Shown one piece after another: positions 9,067-19,042 of a stretch of DNA of 64,000 bases. The notes beneath the pieces are model-generated. The model searched no databases. It was not told the origin of the DNA and was given only the letters and a program-made list of their open reading frames with translations. The position numbers were made by a program, and so were the translations under genes. The stretch's first letter is position 1. The number at the start of each line of letters is the position of its first letter. The stretch is from Ignavibacteriales bacterium (GTDB lineage: Bacteria > Bacteroidota > Ignavibacteria > Ignavibacteriales > Ignavibacteriaceae), in contig CP054182.1 of NCBI GenBank assembly GCA_015709675.1, forward strand, positions 62,001 to 126,000, in the 5' to 3' direction.

Positions 9067-11118
9067 TTACAGTTTACCAGCATCCTTAGTAAATGCCACT
9101 CTCTCCGCTGCTATTGCCAGTCCCGCAAAGAACCAGACCATGGTAATGATCTCATGGTCACCAAAATTCCACTCCGTCAGCCCCGAAACCAAAAATCCGG
9201 TAAATGCTCCGGTAACACCCAGTGCAAGAGGATACAAGAAGTCATGTCCCTTAAGGGCTGCTGCCGACCTGTGAAGCCGTAAAAAAACAAGCCCTAGCAT
9301 ATATATAAAAACCACGAAACCGGTTCCGCCAAGGATTGCAAGAACGTGTACGTAATTATTATGCAAATGCCCCTGAATCTCCTTCAGATACGGGCTTTTC
9401 TTTGCTTTGTAATACGGCTCAAGACTTATATCCCCCACCCCGAACCAGGGATGATCTTCAAATATGCGCCACCCGGTCTTCCACATTTCAAAGCGGGCAT
9501 AATTTGAAAGATGGTAGGGATCTGTAATTCTGAGCATACGGCTGCGCTTCATCTGTGTTACAAACACAGCATCTCCTTTTACTGCGGCACTGTTAGGAGA
9601 GTAAGGCAGTACTATGCTTTTTGGTGAGGAATTGCCGGAATCAGCATAGACCAGAATTTTTCCGTTCTGCTGTATGAATAATTCACTCTTCCCGTCCGAG
9701 GCGTAGTAGCCGGCCTGTCCGGCATCTTTGTATATCCGGATAGTTGAGAATGTCTTCGCTGAGTCATCGAACCGCAGTCTGGCTGTCTCGCCGTTTTCTG
9801 AGATTATCAGATCATCGCCGGCAGAGACGAGCAGACTTACGCTGACCATAGTGCTGTCATAGTATATCAGCTTTTCCGGAACACCCCCTTCAAGCCTGTG
9901 AATCCGCAGCCCTGATACCGATGCATGATGGTACAGCAGATTCCCCGAGACAGCAAGGCGCTGTGCAAACGGGAAATTTTTATTATAATATACTCTCTCA
10001 GCATGTTCACTGCCCAAATCAAAAACACTCAACCCGCTGTCCTTATCCATGATATAGAGCAGAGAGTCCGAAAGAGTAAAAGCATTGGTCTGTCCCGGAC
10101 TTAATACTTCATACAGAAGTTCGTAGCTTTCTTTTGTCCGGCCAATCACCCAGAAACGGCTGTCCATCATCCAGAGAAGCAATTTCACTGAGTCAATTTC
10201 CCGAGCGGTTACTACGGGCGAGGGAGTTCTGAAATTATTGGAGAAAGATGCTTTTTCTGAGACCGTAAAGAGCCCGCTCTGAAAATCGCTGAGCAAAACA
10301 GATCCGTCAGCATACAAAAGATCATACGGACGGCCGGAAGTTTCCGTCTCAGCCGTTTTTGTAAATTCGCCGTTCTGTATGGTATATACCTCTGCTCTTG
10401 AGATATTCTTGTCTGTTATGAAAAGAGCAGCAATAAGCAGCAGAGCCGGAACAATCAGCTTCCAGTCTTTCTTATAAAAGAGTATTATTCCCATGCCCGC
10501 GGCAGCCCCTATCCAGCCGGTCATTTTATACGTTGCAAAAAGTGAAGCTGCCGCAATCAGAAATAGAACTATTGCAGCTATCCTGATGCTCAGTTTCATT
10601 TTACCGTAGAGAACAAAAGCAAAAAGCAGTATTACCAGAAATGAATAAAGCTCACTGCTGGTAATCGGGTACTGAAAAATAGAGGGGCCTGACTCCGTTG
10701 TGCGGTAAAGATTCTCCAGAAAGTATTCAAGGGAGTGATATATATACAGCGCTGTTACTGCTGAGGCGGCAAGCACATAGATCACCACAATCCGCTTCAG
10801 ATCTTTTTCGCTTTCCGGTACCGACGCGAACACATAGATTACCGGAATAAGCAGTCCCCGTTTCAGAAAATTCTGGAATGCGTTCCCCTGATAATCTGAG
10901 AGCAGAAAGGAAATAAATTCAACCGCCAGAAACAGAATGAACGGGACTTCCAGCCCTGTCTTCTGAAACGGATTTTCTTTTTTTACGGCAAACTGTATCA
11001 GCAGCACAATCAGTGCGCCGAAGTATCCGATCTGATTAAGAAAAATGGAATTGGTAAGCGTAAGTAGAAAAAGAACAATAAGAAAGATGAGCGCTTTGCG
11101 GAATCCGTCCTGCTTCAT
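9067..11118 (-). CDS. O-antigen ligase/polymerase-family membrane protein with a large propeller-like insertion
   Basis: A 683-residue membrane protein. About ten hydrophobic segments occupy residues 7-240. The family's hallmark (FEMWKTGWRIFEDHPWFGVGD, then HNNYVHVLAILGGTG) is at residues 543-603 and two more membrane segments follow. These features fit the Wzy/WaaL O-antigen ligase superfamily, which joins or polymerises lipid-linked glycans on the periplasmic side. Between ~240 and ~540 there is an insertion of about 300 residues with repeated blade-like units (LLYADGSVLLSDFQSGLFTV, LLYIMDKDSGLSVFDL, DLIISENGETARLRF, ELFIQQNGKILVYA). That is far larger than the usual periplasmic loop. Its start overlaps the ABC exporter's stop by 4 bp, so the two are translationally coupled and probably act in the same glycolipid pathway. 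Confidence 0.8.
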   Translation of the reverse strand: MKQDGFRKALIFLIVLFLLTLTNSIFLNQIGYFGALIVLLIQFAVKKENPFQKTGLEVPFILFLAVEFISFLLSDYQGNAFQNFLKRGLLIPVIYVFASVPESEKDLKRIVVIYVLAASAVTALYIYHSLEYFLENLYRTTESGPSIFQYPITSSELYSFLVILLFAFVLYGKMKLSIRIAAIVLFLIAAASLFATYKMTGWIGAAAGMGIILFYKKDWKLIVPALLLIAALFITDKNISRAEVYTIQNGEFTKTAETETSGRPYDLLYADGSVLLSDFQSGLFTVSEKASFSNNFRTPSPVVTAREIDSVKLLLWMMDSRFWVIGRTKESYELLYEVLSPGQTNAFTLSDSLLYIMDKDSGLSVFDLGSEHAERVYYNKNFPFAQRLAVSGNLLYHHASVSGLRIHRLEGGVPEKLIYYDSTMVSVSLLVSAGDDLIISENGETARLRFDDSAKTFSTIRIYKDAGQAGYYASDGKSELFIQQNGKILVYADSGNSSPKSIVLPYSPNSAAVKGDAVFVTQMKRSRMLRITDPYHLSNYARFEMWKTGWRIFEDHPWFGVGDISLEPYYKAKKSPYLKEIQGHLHNNYVHVLAILGGTGFVVFIYMLGLVFLRLHRSAAALKGHDFLYPLALGVTGAFTGFLVSGLTEWNFGDHEIITMVWFFAGLAIAAERVAFTKDAGKL

Positions 11119-12965
11119 GTCTCCTCCTTAAACTGCATTTCATACAGACGGCGGTAAAGTCCTGACGGATTTTCCATCAGTTCATCATGTGTTCCGCTCT
11201 GTATGATTTTTCCCTTCTCAATAAGAAAGATTCTGGAAGCATTCCGTATCGTACTCAGCCGGTGCGCAATGACGAAAACGGTTCTGTTTTTCATCAGCCG
11301 TTCAATTGCTTCCTGCACAAGCAGTTCCGATTCATTATCTAACGCTGAGGTCGCTTCATCAAAAATCATAATCTCGGGATTTTTCAGCAGTGCCCGCGCG
11401 ATGGAAATTCTTTGCCTCTGACCTCCTGATAGTTTTACACCCCTCTCTCCGACTATGGTATTGTATCCTTCCGGAAGTTCGGTGATAAACGAATGTGCAT
11501 TAGCCATCCTTGCAGCATCTTCAATCTGTTCAAAGGGATAATCCTTAAGGCCGTAAGCAATATTATCCCGGATTGATTCATTAAAAAGAATCGTCTCCTG
11601 GGTAACAATGCCCATCCTGCCGCGCAGGCTTTTAAGGGAAAGTGTGCGTATATCCCTGCCGTCAATATATATCCCCCCCGAGGTCGGATCATAAAACCGG
11701 GGAATTAAATCAACCAGAGTTGACTTGCCCCCTCCGCTCGGGCCCACCAGCGCGATAATCTCTCCTTTTTTCACCGTGAAACTGATACCGCTCAGGATAT
11801 ACTCGCCGTCAGGATCATACTTAAAGCTGAGATCACGCACCTCAATTGACTCATTAAGCCCTGTAAGCTGTGCTGTTCCCTCTTTTTCAGCCGGTTCCGG
11901 CTCTGCGTCAATGATTTCAAACACCCTGTCACCGGCAGCTGAAGATTCCTGAATCCTGTTATTAACGCTGCTCAGTTCTTTAATCGGAGGCATTAACTGG
12001 AAGATTGCAAAAAGAAAACCGAGGAACTCACTCGCTTTCAGACTCTGATCAACCAGCACCAGACGGCCCCCATAGTATATAATCACCACGCCCACAATCA
12101 TGCTGAGCACTTCGGTAATCGGCGAAGAAAGATTCCTGGTTCTGGTTATCTTTAGCATCAGACGGAAAAACTTCTGGGCTTCACTCCCGAATTTTTCCTT
12201 CTCATATTTTTCCATCGTGAAGGCCTTAACAATCTTCACGCCTGTAATGGTCTCCTGAATCAGAGAAGTAAGGTCAGCTACTTTCTGCTGAATCTTGTTG
12301 CTCTGCTTTCTCAGCTTAAGCCCGATCGCGGCAATGATACCCATGGTGAACGGAAGTATGATGAATGCCAGAAGGGTTAACTGCCAGCTGATGCTGAATG
12401 CCATTCCAAGAAAAACAATGATGGTAATCGGCTCCCTGATTGCATTCAGAAACGCAGCCGAGACACTTGCCTGCACCACATTGGTATCGTTAATGATACG
12501 GGAAATGAGATTCCCTGTTTTTTCATTTTTAAAATAACTGAGCGGCAGGTTATGCAGTTTGTTATACGCATCATTCCTCAGGTCGCGCATAATCCCCTGC
12601 TCAACGTAATTAAGGAAAAACGCCTGCATATATCCGAAAATATTCTTAAGAAGGTAAGCGGACAGAACAAGAGAACATATACGCACCAGAGCATCAATCT
12701 TTGTTCCGGCAAAGACAAAATCATTAAACATCGCCACCACTGAATCCTTAAGGGCAATCACCCATTCAGGCAAAAACAGAAATGAATTTGATTTTGCCGG
12801 AGCGGCCTGCCGTGCAGACTCCTGAAACAAGGTATCAAGCAGCGGAATAGTCAGATAAATGGCAAGACCGTTCAGCAGTGCATAGAGCATAGTGAACATG
12901 ATGGAAAGAGCCAGAAACTTTTTATATGGCCTGGCGTAGGAAAGTATTCGGAGATATGTCTTCAA
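11115..12965 (-). CDS. ABC exporter, MsbA-like half-transporter (TMD-NBD fusion)
   Basis: A 616-residue exporter of the MsbA/lipid-flippase type. Six transmembrane helices lie in residues ~15-335. The ATPase domain follows with Walker A (GPSGGGKST), the Q-loop (IVTQETILFNESI), the signature LSGGQRQRISIARAL, Walker B (IMIFDEATSAL) and the H-loop (VFVIAHRLSTI). It likely works as a homodimer moving a lipid or lipid-linked saccharide across the inner membrane. The 4-bp overlap with the O-antigen ligase-like gene supports an envelope glycolipid role. Its length is normal and all ATPase motifs are intact. The substrate cannot be read from the sequence. Confidence 0.9.
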   Translation of the reverse strand: MKTYLRILSYARPYKKFLALSIMFTMLYALLNGLAIYLTIPLLDTLFQESARQAAPAKSNSFLFLPEWVIALKDSVVAMFNDFVFAGTKIDALVRICSLVLSAYLLKNIFGYMQAFFLNYVEQGIMRDLRNDAYNKLHNLPLSYFKNEKTGNLISRIINDTNVVQASVSAAFLNAIREPITIIVFLGMAFSISWQLTLLAFIILPFTMGIIAAIGLKLRKQSNKIQQKVADLTSLIQETITGVKIVKAFTMEKYEKEKFGSEAQKFFRLMLKITRTRNLSSPITEVLSMIVGVVIIYYGGRLVLVDQSLKASEFLGFLFAIFQLMPPIKELSSVNNRIQESSAAGDRVFEIIDAEPEPAEKEGTAQLTGLNESIEVRDLSFKYDPDGEYILSGISFTVKKGEIIALVGPSGGGKSTLVDLIPRFYDPTSGGIYIDGRDIRTLSLKSLRGRMGIVTQETILFNESIRDNIAYGLKDYPFEQIEDAARMANAHSFITELPEGYNTIVGERGVKLSGGQRQRISIARALLKNPEIMIFDEATSALDNESELLVQEAIERLMKNRTVFVIAHRLSTIRNASRIFLIEKGKIIQSGTHDELMENPSGLYRRLYEMQFKEET

Positions 12966-13043
12966 AATGCTAAGCGAGTTCCGTTAATTGAGAATTTCCT
13001 TCTCCCAAAATACACAGGGCGGAGGAAATTTCCTCTGAGTATC

Positions 13044-13955
13044 TCATCCGCGGGGATGATAACTGCGGTGTTCTTCCATGACAAACGTCCGGTCAACATG
13101 GGTGTAAATCTGCGTGGTGCCTATGCTTACGTGCCCAAGCATTTCCTGAACCGCTCTCAGATCTGCTCCCCCTTCAATCATGTGCGTGGCAAAAGAGTGC
13201 CGGAAGGTATGAGGATGAACAGGCGTGTTTATTCCCGCGATTATGGTGTATTGTTTTATCAGTTTCCAGATGCCCATCCGGCTGAGTTTTCCCCCGTCCC
13301 TCTTATTCAGAAAGATATAATTACCGCTCTTTTCCCCTTTCACAAGAGCCGGACGCCCGACCGTCAGGTATTTATCAACCCAGGTAATGGCGCTCCTCCC
13401 CACAGGCACAAACCGTTCTTTTGAACCCTTTCCGAATACCTTTATCATCTCTTCTTCAAAATAGAGATTGTTCAGCCTCAGTTCAATCAGCTCAGAAACC
13501 CTCAGCCCGCAGGAGTACAAAAGCTCAAGCATGGCTTTATCCCTTAGTCCGGCGGTAGTGTCAGGTACGGGAACATCCAGCAAGTGCATCATTTCATCCA
13601 CCGAGAGAACATCCGGCAGACCCCTCCCAAGCTTAGGCGCCGGTATCCGGTCAATAACGCTGTATGGTATATACTGTGAAGACTGAAGCCAGGTGAAAAA
13701 ACCGTTAAGCGATGAGTGATACCGTGCCTGGGTTCCCGCTGAAAGCCCGAGTTCTTTCATCCGGGAAAAAAAGCCGATAGCATCTTCGAGGGTAACTTTT
13801 TCGGGGGAATGAATCTGCTGCTCTTCACAATAGCGGAAAAAGTTGCGGATATCAGTGGAGTAGCCGGCAATGGTATTTTCAGACTGGTTCTTTACCATCC
13901 GGAGATGGTTTATATAATCATCAAGGAGCTGATGGAGGAACGATTCCTTTTCCAT
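13044..13955 (-). CDS. xerD: Tyrosine recombinase of the XerC/XerD type
   Basis: A 303-residue site-specific recombinase, the normal length for Xer proteins that resolve chromosome dimers at dif. The N-terminal SAM-like core-binding domain covers residues 5-95. The catalytic domain has Arg152 (CGLRVSELIELR), Lys176 (FGKGSKERFVPV), His249-x-x-Arg252 (HPHTFRHSFATH), His275 (LGHVSIGTTQIYTHV) and the nucleophile Tyr284. The first 35 bases of the gene overlap the end of the upstream HD-hydrolase gene. Nothing mobile surrounds it, so a housekeeping Xer role is more likely than an integron or phage integrase. XerC versus XerD cannot be decided here. Confidence 0.88.
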   Translation of the reverse strand: MEKESFLHQLLDDYINHLRMVKNQSENTIAGYSTDIRNFFRYCEEQQIHSPEKVTLEDAIGFFSRMKELGLSAGTQARYHSSLNGFFTWLQSSQYIPYSVIDRIPAPKLGRGLPDVLSVDEMMHLLDVPVPDTTAGLRDKAMLELLYSCGLRVSELIELRLNNLYFEEEMIKVFGKGSKERFVPVGRSAITWVDKYLTVGRPALVKGEKSGNYIFLNKRDGGKLSRMGIWKLIKQYTIIAGINTPVHPHTFRHSFATHMIEGGADLRAVQEMLGHVSIGTTQIYTHVDRTFVMEEHRSYHPRG

Positions 13956-16131
13956 CTTGCGCTTTCTCCCCCTGAATCGGGTCGGGATAAGCGACCCTGC
14001 GGTGGTATAAACTCTGAAGCCGCTCTATAAATACATCGCGGATAATCATTAAATCCCTGAAAGTAATCGGTGAGTCATCAAGCTGACCATCTTCTTTTTT
14101 CTGCTTAATCAGTTTATCAACCATCTTCTCAATGCTCTCCTGATCAGGATGGGTGAGGGAGCGGGCTGCCGACTCACAGGTATCCGCAAGCATAAGTATT
14201 GCAGTTTCCTTGGTTGAGGGCTTGGGACCGGGATAGCGGTAGTCGCTGATATTCACTTTCTCCTCTCCGTATATACCCTTTGCCTTTTCATAGAAAAAGG
14301 TGAGAACGCTGGTTCCGTGATGCGCGGGAATAAATTTTATAATCTCTTCCGGCAGTCCGTATTCCTCCGCAAGCTGTATCCCCTTTTTTACATGATTCAG
14401 CAGAAGCTGAACACTTTCCTCGGGAGAAATGGTATCATGATAATTTGCTCCCGTGCGCTGATTCTCAATAAAATATTCAGGAGTGAGGGACTTGCCTATA
14501 TCATGATAATATGCGCCGGTTTTGGCAAGCAGTCCGTTCGCTTTAATGGCAAGTGCTGCTTCTTCGGCAAGATTGGCTACATTAAGCGAGTGGTTAAATG
14601 TGCCCGGTGCGCTTGCCGATAGCTGACGCAGCAGAGGATGGTCAAAACTCTGCAGCTCAACCAGAGTGAGTTCGGTTGTAATTTTAAAGAGCCGCTCAAA
14701 GAATATAAGAAGTCCGTAGGTAAGCACCGGACTGATCAGCGCGCTTGTGCCCGCGAAAGCAAGTTCAAGGAGTATATAATCCCATGAGGAGTAACGCTCA
14801 AAACCGAAAGCAAGAATAGTAATCGCATAACCGCCGAGAATGCTCAGGAACGAACGGAATATCTGCGTCCTGTTTTTGATATCACGTACTGAATACGCGG
14901 CCATGGCACCGGCAGCTACATTCATCAGCACGAAGGAATAATCATTTCCCCGCAGCGCGCCCGAAATAAGCGCTGCAATGACTGTTGAATAAAATCCGAC
15001 ACGGGAGTCATAAATAATGGTCAGAAGCATTGACCCGGCCGGAATAAATATCAGCAGTTTCATCGCGTCGGTTACGCTTATCAGATTCACCAGATAGGTT
15101 ACAAACGAAAGCCACAGGAACATAATGCCGAAGAGCAGTATGTTTTTGTTATTCTGGTAGAGATCATTTCTGAACTTGTAGAGATACAGACCGAACAGAA
15201 AGAGCAGGGAGAAGATATGCAGCAGTTTTCCGGTAAACTGCAGAACCCTGCCGGTAAGGCCCGAAACCTCACCTTTATATATACTGTAGGAATCAATCTT
15301 CAGCTTGATTTCCGGTGTAATGCGGTCGTGTTTGGCAACAATCCTCTCGTTCAGGGTTACAATGCCTGAGTAACGGGAAACCTTTGACTGCGCGATTTCT
15401 ACTTCTTCCCTGGTGAGACCGGCGTCATAAATCAGATTCGGCTTAAGGAAGTGGCGCAGTATCTGCCTGATGCTTTCGCGGTGAAGAGAGTCACTGATCT
15501 CAGGATTAAGCCATTCATTAACCGCGGCGCTTATGCGCGAAGGAGGAATCAGCCGGTCCTTGCGTTCAATAATATCTATATTCCCCGCGCGGATGGCAAC
15601 GCTGTCCTTGCTGATCTGATCACGCTCGGTATTCAGAATCCCCCGCCGGTATATACTGGCAGCGGTCAGGCTTGCCGTGCTGAATATATCCTGAACAATG
15701 GAAGTTCTTTTTTTCCTCCGCAGTTCATTGGCGCGGTTTTGCAGCATCCAGTTAAAAACATCGGAAGAAAAAAATGTCTCATTCGTAATTTCTGATGCCG
15801 GCTTTCTGGCAAGTGAATCAAGCAGGCGTGTAAAATTCTGCAGATAGGTTCTGAGTGTGTCAGCGGTTTTTCTGGAAACAGCTTCTTCTTTTCTGAAGAC
15901 AGGAAAGATGCTCTGCTTTGCGGCCTCAAGCTCCCGCCGGTACTGCGCCGCATCCTTCAGAACGGGAAAATCCCCTTCCGAGATCAGATCATCCTGTATC
16001 CATACAGAACCGACGCTTACTTCGGTGTTGAGAGCTATTTCACGGGGAAAGAGGAGCGCGATAAGAATGGTTACAGCAACAACAAGAATGATTTTCAGAC
16101 GGAGGGAGGTCCTGACAATCATACTGCTCAT
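13921..16131 (-). CDS. pgpH: 7TM-HD phosphohydrolase, PgpH-type
   Basis: A 736-residue membrane protein matching the 7TMR-HD family, whose characterised members (PgpH) hydrolyse cyclic di-AMP. There is one N-terminal membrane segment (residues 13-28), a long extracytoplasmic region to ~300, then a cluster of about seven membrane helices (~300-480). The cytoplasmic HD domain follows. It contains FNHSLNVANLAEEA, the metal-binding YYHDIGK, AHHGTSVLTFFYEKA and MLADTCESAARSL. It overlaps xerD by 35 bp and starts 6 bp after the HAD gene, so the three form one transcription unit. The nucleotide specificity is inferred from the family. Confidence 0.85.
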   Translation of the reverse strand: MSSMIVRTSLRLKIILVVAVTILIALLFPREIALNTEVSVGSVWIQDDLISEGDFPVLKDAAQYRRELEAAKQSIFPVFRKEEAVSRKTADTLRTYLQNFTRLLDSLARKPASEITNETFFSSDVFNWMLQNRANELRRKKRTSIVQDIFSTASLTAASIYRRGILNTERDQISKDSVAIRAGNIDIIERKDRLIPPSRISAAVNEWLNPEISDSLHRESIRQILRHFLKPNLIYDAGLTREEVEIAQSKVSRYSGIVTLNERIVAKHDRITPEIKLKIDSYSIYKGEVSGLTGRVLQFTGKLLHIFSLLFLFGLYLYKFRNDLYQNNKNILLFGIMFLWLSFVTYLVNLISVTDAMKLLIFIPAGSMLLTIIYDSRVGFYSTVIAALISGALRGNDYSFVLMNVAAGAMAAYSVRDIKNRTQIFRSFLSILGGYAITILAFGFERYSSWDYILLELAFAGTSALISPVLTYGLLIFFERLFKITTELTLVELQSFDHPLLRQLSASAPGTFNHSLNVANLAEEAALAIKANGLLAKTGAYYHDIGKSLTPEYFIENQRTGANYHDTISPEESVQLLLNHVKKGIQLAEEYGLPEEIIKFIPAHHGTSVLTFFYEKAKGIYGEEKVNISDYRYPGPKPSTKETAILMLADTCESAARSLTHPDQESIEKMVDKLIKQKKEDGQLDDSPITFRDLMIIRDVFIERLQSLYHRRVAYPDPIQGEKAQDGKGIVPPSAP

Positions 16132-16137
16132 AGGCTG

Positions 16138-16989
16138 CTAAGAGGTTTTGGCTTTATATACCAGTTCGAGGAAATCCCCGACGCCGTCTTCGGTATTTGG
16201 TTTTTCGGTAACATAATCCGCGGCGTTTTTGATTTCAGGAACTGCATTCGCAACGGCAACTTTATAGGCCTCTGTCTGAAACAGTTCGCGGTCATTATAC
16301 CAGTCGCCTATCACCGCTGTTTCGGTCATCTTAATCTTCAGCCGCTTCAGAAGCAGATTCAGCCCGGTTGCCTTTGAGCTTCCCTTTTTCCGGATTTCGA
16401 GATAGTATATACCAGGCGTGTTGTAGGATTTGGTAAAAGCCGTGCTCAGTCCGAATGCATAGGGGAACTGCATCCGGTTCTGTACAAATTTGAGGTAATC
16501 TTTTGACTCGCTTGCAAGCACCACCTCGAGTGTTTCCTTTATATAAGGCTTGTAGGAAGCCACTTCATCAAAACGGGCGCCAAACTTATCAATAAGCTGC
16601 GGAATAAGGGTGTTATGTTCCGTGTAATAGATCGCGTCAGCATGGCAGAGCGCTATTCTGAACATAAACCGGTCAGCATACGCAACGCACTTTTCAACAT
16701 ATTTTTCCGGTACAAAGGATTCAAATATGATATCGCCGCCGGGATAACTTTTTATCAGTGAGCCGTCAAGAGAAATCAGGGGAGTGGAAATTTCCAGTTC
16801 TTTTGCGTAATCGGTCAGGGCTGAATGGAGCCGGCCGCTGGCAAAGGTAAATTGCACCCCCAGCTTTTCCAGCTTCTTTGTATATTCAACGCTTTTCGCT
16901 CCGATTTCCCCATTCTCATCAAGAAGAGTACCATCAAGATCAAAAAGAATGAGTTTTAAGTTTTTAACTTGCGCGCTTGTCAAAGGCAT
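16138..16989 (-). CDS. HAD-superfamily phosphatase, Cof type (subclass IIB)
   Basis: A 283-residue hydrolase. Motif I is LFDLDGTLL (Asp17 nucleophile, Asp19), motif II lies in TFASGRLHSAL, and motif III is GDWYNDRELF near residue 235. The ~120-residue cap between motifs II and III fits the Cof/YidA class, which dephosphorylates sugar phosphates and similar small molecules. It is 6 bp upstream of the pgpH-like gene. The substrate is unknown. Confidence 0.85.
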   Translation of the reverse strand: MPLTSAQVKNLKLILFDLDGTLLDENGEIGAKSVEYTKKLEKLGVQFTFASGRLHSALTDYAKELEISTPLISLDGSLIKSYPGGDIIFESFVPEKYVEKCVAYADRFMFRIALCHADAIYYTEHNTLIPQLIDKFGARFDEVASYKPYIKETLEVVLASESKDYLKFVQNRMQFPYAFGLSTAFTKSYNTPGIYYLEIRKKGSSKATGLNLLLKRLKIKMTETAVIGDWYNDRELFQTEAYKVAVANAVPEIKNAADYVTEKPNTEDGVGDFLELVYKAKTS

Positions 16990-17200
16990 AAACAGTTTCT
17001 TCCCCCGTTTTGTCTTTTAAAAGTTGTTCAATATTCATGCAGAACCCTTTACATGAAAAAATTATTAATAACAAAGTATACAGCTATAATGGGCATAGTT
17101 CATCTACCTAACAATATCCGGATATGCCTCTTTCTTGTCACATGCTCTGTTTCATGTTTTGTTGTTTTGACCTCTGCCTGTCCTCTGTCGGACAGACCAA

Positions 17201-18958
17201 TCAGGATCCTAATTGCTCCCAGCCGGTCCTGGTAAGATTGCGGTTAATCACCAAAAAAGCAAAAATTCCAACCGACAAATATAAGAATCCTCTGCCAAAA
17301 TCTGAGAACAAGAGATAACCTGTGCCAAATAACATTGAATATACGAAGACTACTCCGGCAATCCAGTTGACAAACATCACACCGAATACCCCCTTTTTCT
17401 CTTCCAGACCGCTCTTTTTGGCGTAGTCAGCCCAGAGACGCCCTCCGGGATAAACTCTTTTATAGAAACCAATCAGTTTCTCTTCCGGTTCCGGTTTAGT
17501 CAGGTAGGTAACCGCTACCCAGACCACGGTGTTGATCCCGACAATATAAAACAGGCTTTCAGGGAACTGTATCCCCATCATCTTTACCACAGGGTAAACA
17601 ATAAACGGAGTCACCAGTGCGGCAATTTCCGACCAGGCATTAACCCGCCACCAGAACCAGCGGAGGATAAGAACCCCTCCCACTCCGGCTCCGCACTCCA
17701 GAATGAACTCCCACGCGCCGGATATCCGGTCAATAAAAAGCGTTACAACTACCGAAACCACCATCAGCAGGAGCGTAAATACTCTTGAAACGGAAACATA
17801 GTGCTTTTCATCCGCTGCGGGTTTCATAAATCTGCGGTAAAGATCATTCATCACGTAGGATGAGCCCCAGTTAAGCTGTGTGGCTATGGTGCTCATATAT
17901 GCCGCGAAAAATGCCGCAACCATCAGTCCCTTCAGCCCGGCGGGAAGGAAATCATTCATGGCATATATATAACCCATCTTCTTGTCATCAGCGCCGAGCT
18001 CAGGATAAATGACCAGGGTGGCAAGAGCGGTGATAATCCACGGCCAGGGGCGTATTGCATAATGCGCGACCTGAAAAAAGAGGGTTGCGTAGAGTGAGTG
18101 CTTTTCGTTTTTTGCCGACATCATTCGCTGCGCTATATATCCGCCGCCGCCCGGCTCCGCTCCCGGATACCATGATGCCCACCACTGCAGCCCTATATAC
18201 GCCAGGAAGGATACAATGCTCAGACTGAAAATACCGGTAACGGTTGAAACATCAGTGCTGATCTGCGGAAAGAAATCCAGCAGGAAAGGGCGGTCACCCA
18301 GTTTTGCCTCAAGCCCGCTCATGCCGCCGATCTGCGATGAATTAACAACCAGAACAGCGAGCACAATACAGCCGAACATGGCTATAAAAAACTGAAACGC
18401 ATCGGTTACCACCACTCCCCATAATCCTGATAAAGCAGAATAGACCGCAACCAGAATCATGCAGCCGAATACATAAAAAATCACTTCGCTTTCCGGAATA
18501 CCAAACATGCCCGTGAGCACTGAGATCATTGCCTTATTAACCCACCCCATGATGATCACATTCATAAAAAGCCCGAGATATATGGCACGAAACCCGCGGA
18601 GAAACCGCGCCGGCTTGCCCGCATAACGGATTTCAGCAAATTCTGCTTCGGTCATTATCCCCGCCCGCCTCCATAACCGCGCAAAGAAAAATACGGTGAG
18701 CATGCCGCCAAAAAGAAAATTCCACCAGACCCAGTTGCCTGATATACCGTTACGTGCCACCAGTTCCGTTACCGCAAGAGGAGTGTCAGCCGCAAAAGTA
18801 GTGGCGACCATAGAAAGCCCCGCCAGATACCAGGGGAGATTGCGCCCGGAAAGGAAAAACTCATTGGTATCCTTGCCTGAACGTTTTGAGTAGTATATGG
18901 CAATGCCGATGCTGAAAACAAAATATCCGGCTATAATCAGGTAATCAAGTAATGTCAT
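17201..18958 (-). CDS. Sodium/solute symporter (SSS family)
   Basis: A 585-residue polytopic protein with about 13-14 hydrophobic segments. The start (LDYLIIAGYFVFSIGIAIYYSKR, then DTNEFFLSGRNLPWYLAGLSMVATTFAADTPLAV) is the standard opening of the solute:sodium symporter family. The conserved sodium-site region around GLKGLMVAAFFAAYMSTIATQLNWGSSYVMNDLYRR is intact. Members take up sugars, amino acids or carboxylates using the sodium gradient. It is separated by ~85 bp from the gene upstream and ~210 bp from the one downstream, so it may be transcribed alone. Substrate not predictable. Confidence 0.9.
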   Translation of the reverse strand: MTLLDYLIIAGYFVFSIGIAIYYSKRSGKDTNEFFLSGRNLPWYLAGLSMVATTFAADTPLAVTELVARNGISGNWVWWNFLFGGMLTVFFFARLWRRAGIMTEAEFAEIRYAGKPARFLRGFRAIYLGLFMNVIIMGWVNKAMISVLTGMFGIPESEVIFYVFGCMILVAVYSALSGLWGVVVTDAFQFFIAMFGCIVLAVLVVNSSQIGGMSGLEAKLGDRPFLLDFFPQISTDVSTVTGIFSLSIVSFLAYIGLQWWASWYPGAEPGGGGYIAQRMMSAKNEKHSLYATLFFQVAHYAIRPWPWIITALATLVIYPELGADDKKMGYIYAMNDFLPAGLKGLMVAAFFAAYMSTIATQLNWGSSYVMNDLYRRFMKPAADEKHYVSVSRVFTLLLMVVSVVVTLFIDRISGAWEFILECGAGVGGVLILRWFWWRVNAWSEIAALVTPFIVYPVVKMMGIQFPESLFYIVGINTVVWVAVTYLTKPEPEEKLIGFYKRVYPGGRLWADYAKKSGLEEKKGVFGVMFVNWIAGVVFVYSMLFGTGYLLFSDFGRGFLYLSVGIFAFLVINRNLTRTGWEQLGS

Positions 18959-19042
18959 GTGCGCTCCTGTCTGGCAGTATCAACATTTAAATAACTTCTG
19001 AAAAAATTTCTTTTCATTCTGAAACCTAACTGAATTTTTCTC

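Noticed and set aside
13044-13955. Xer recombinase as an integron or island integrase
   Set aside because: It lies in a housekeeping operon overlapping the pgpH-like gene, has normal Xer length, and lacks the extra domain of integron integrases.
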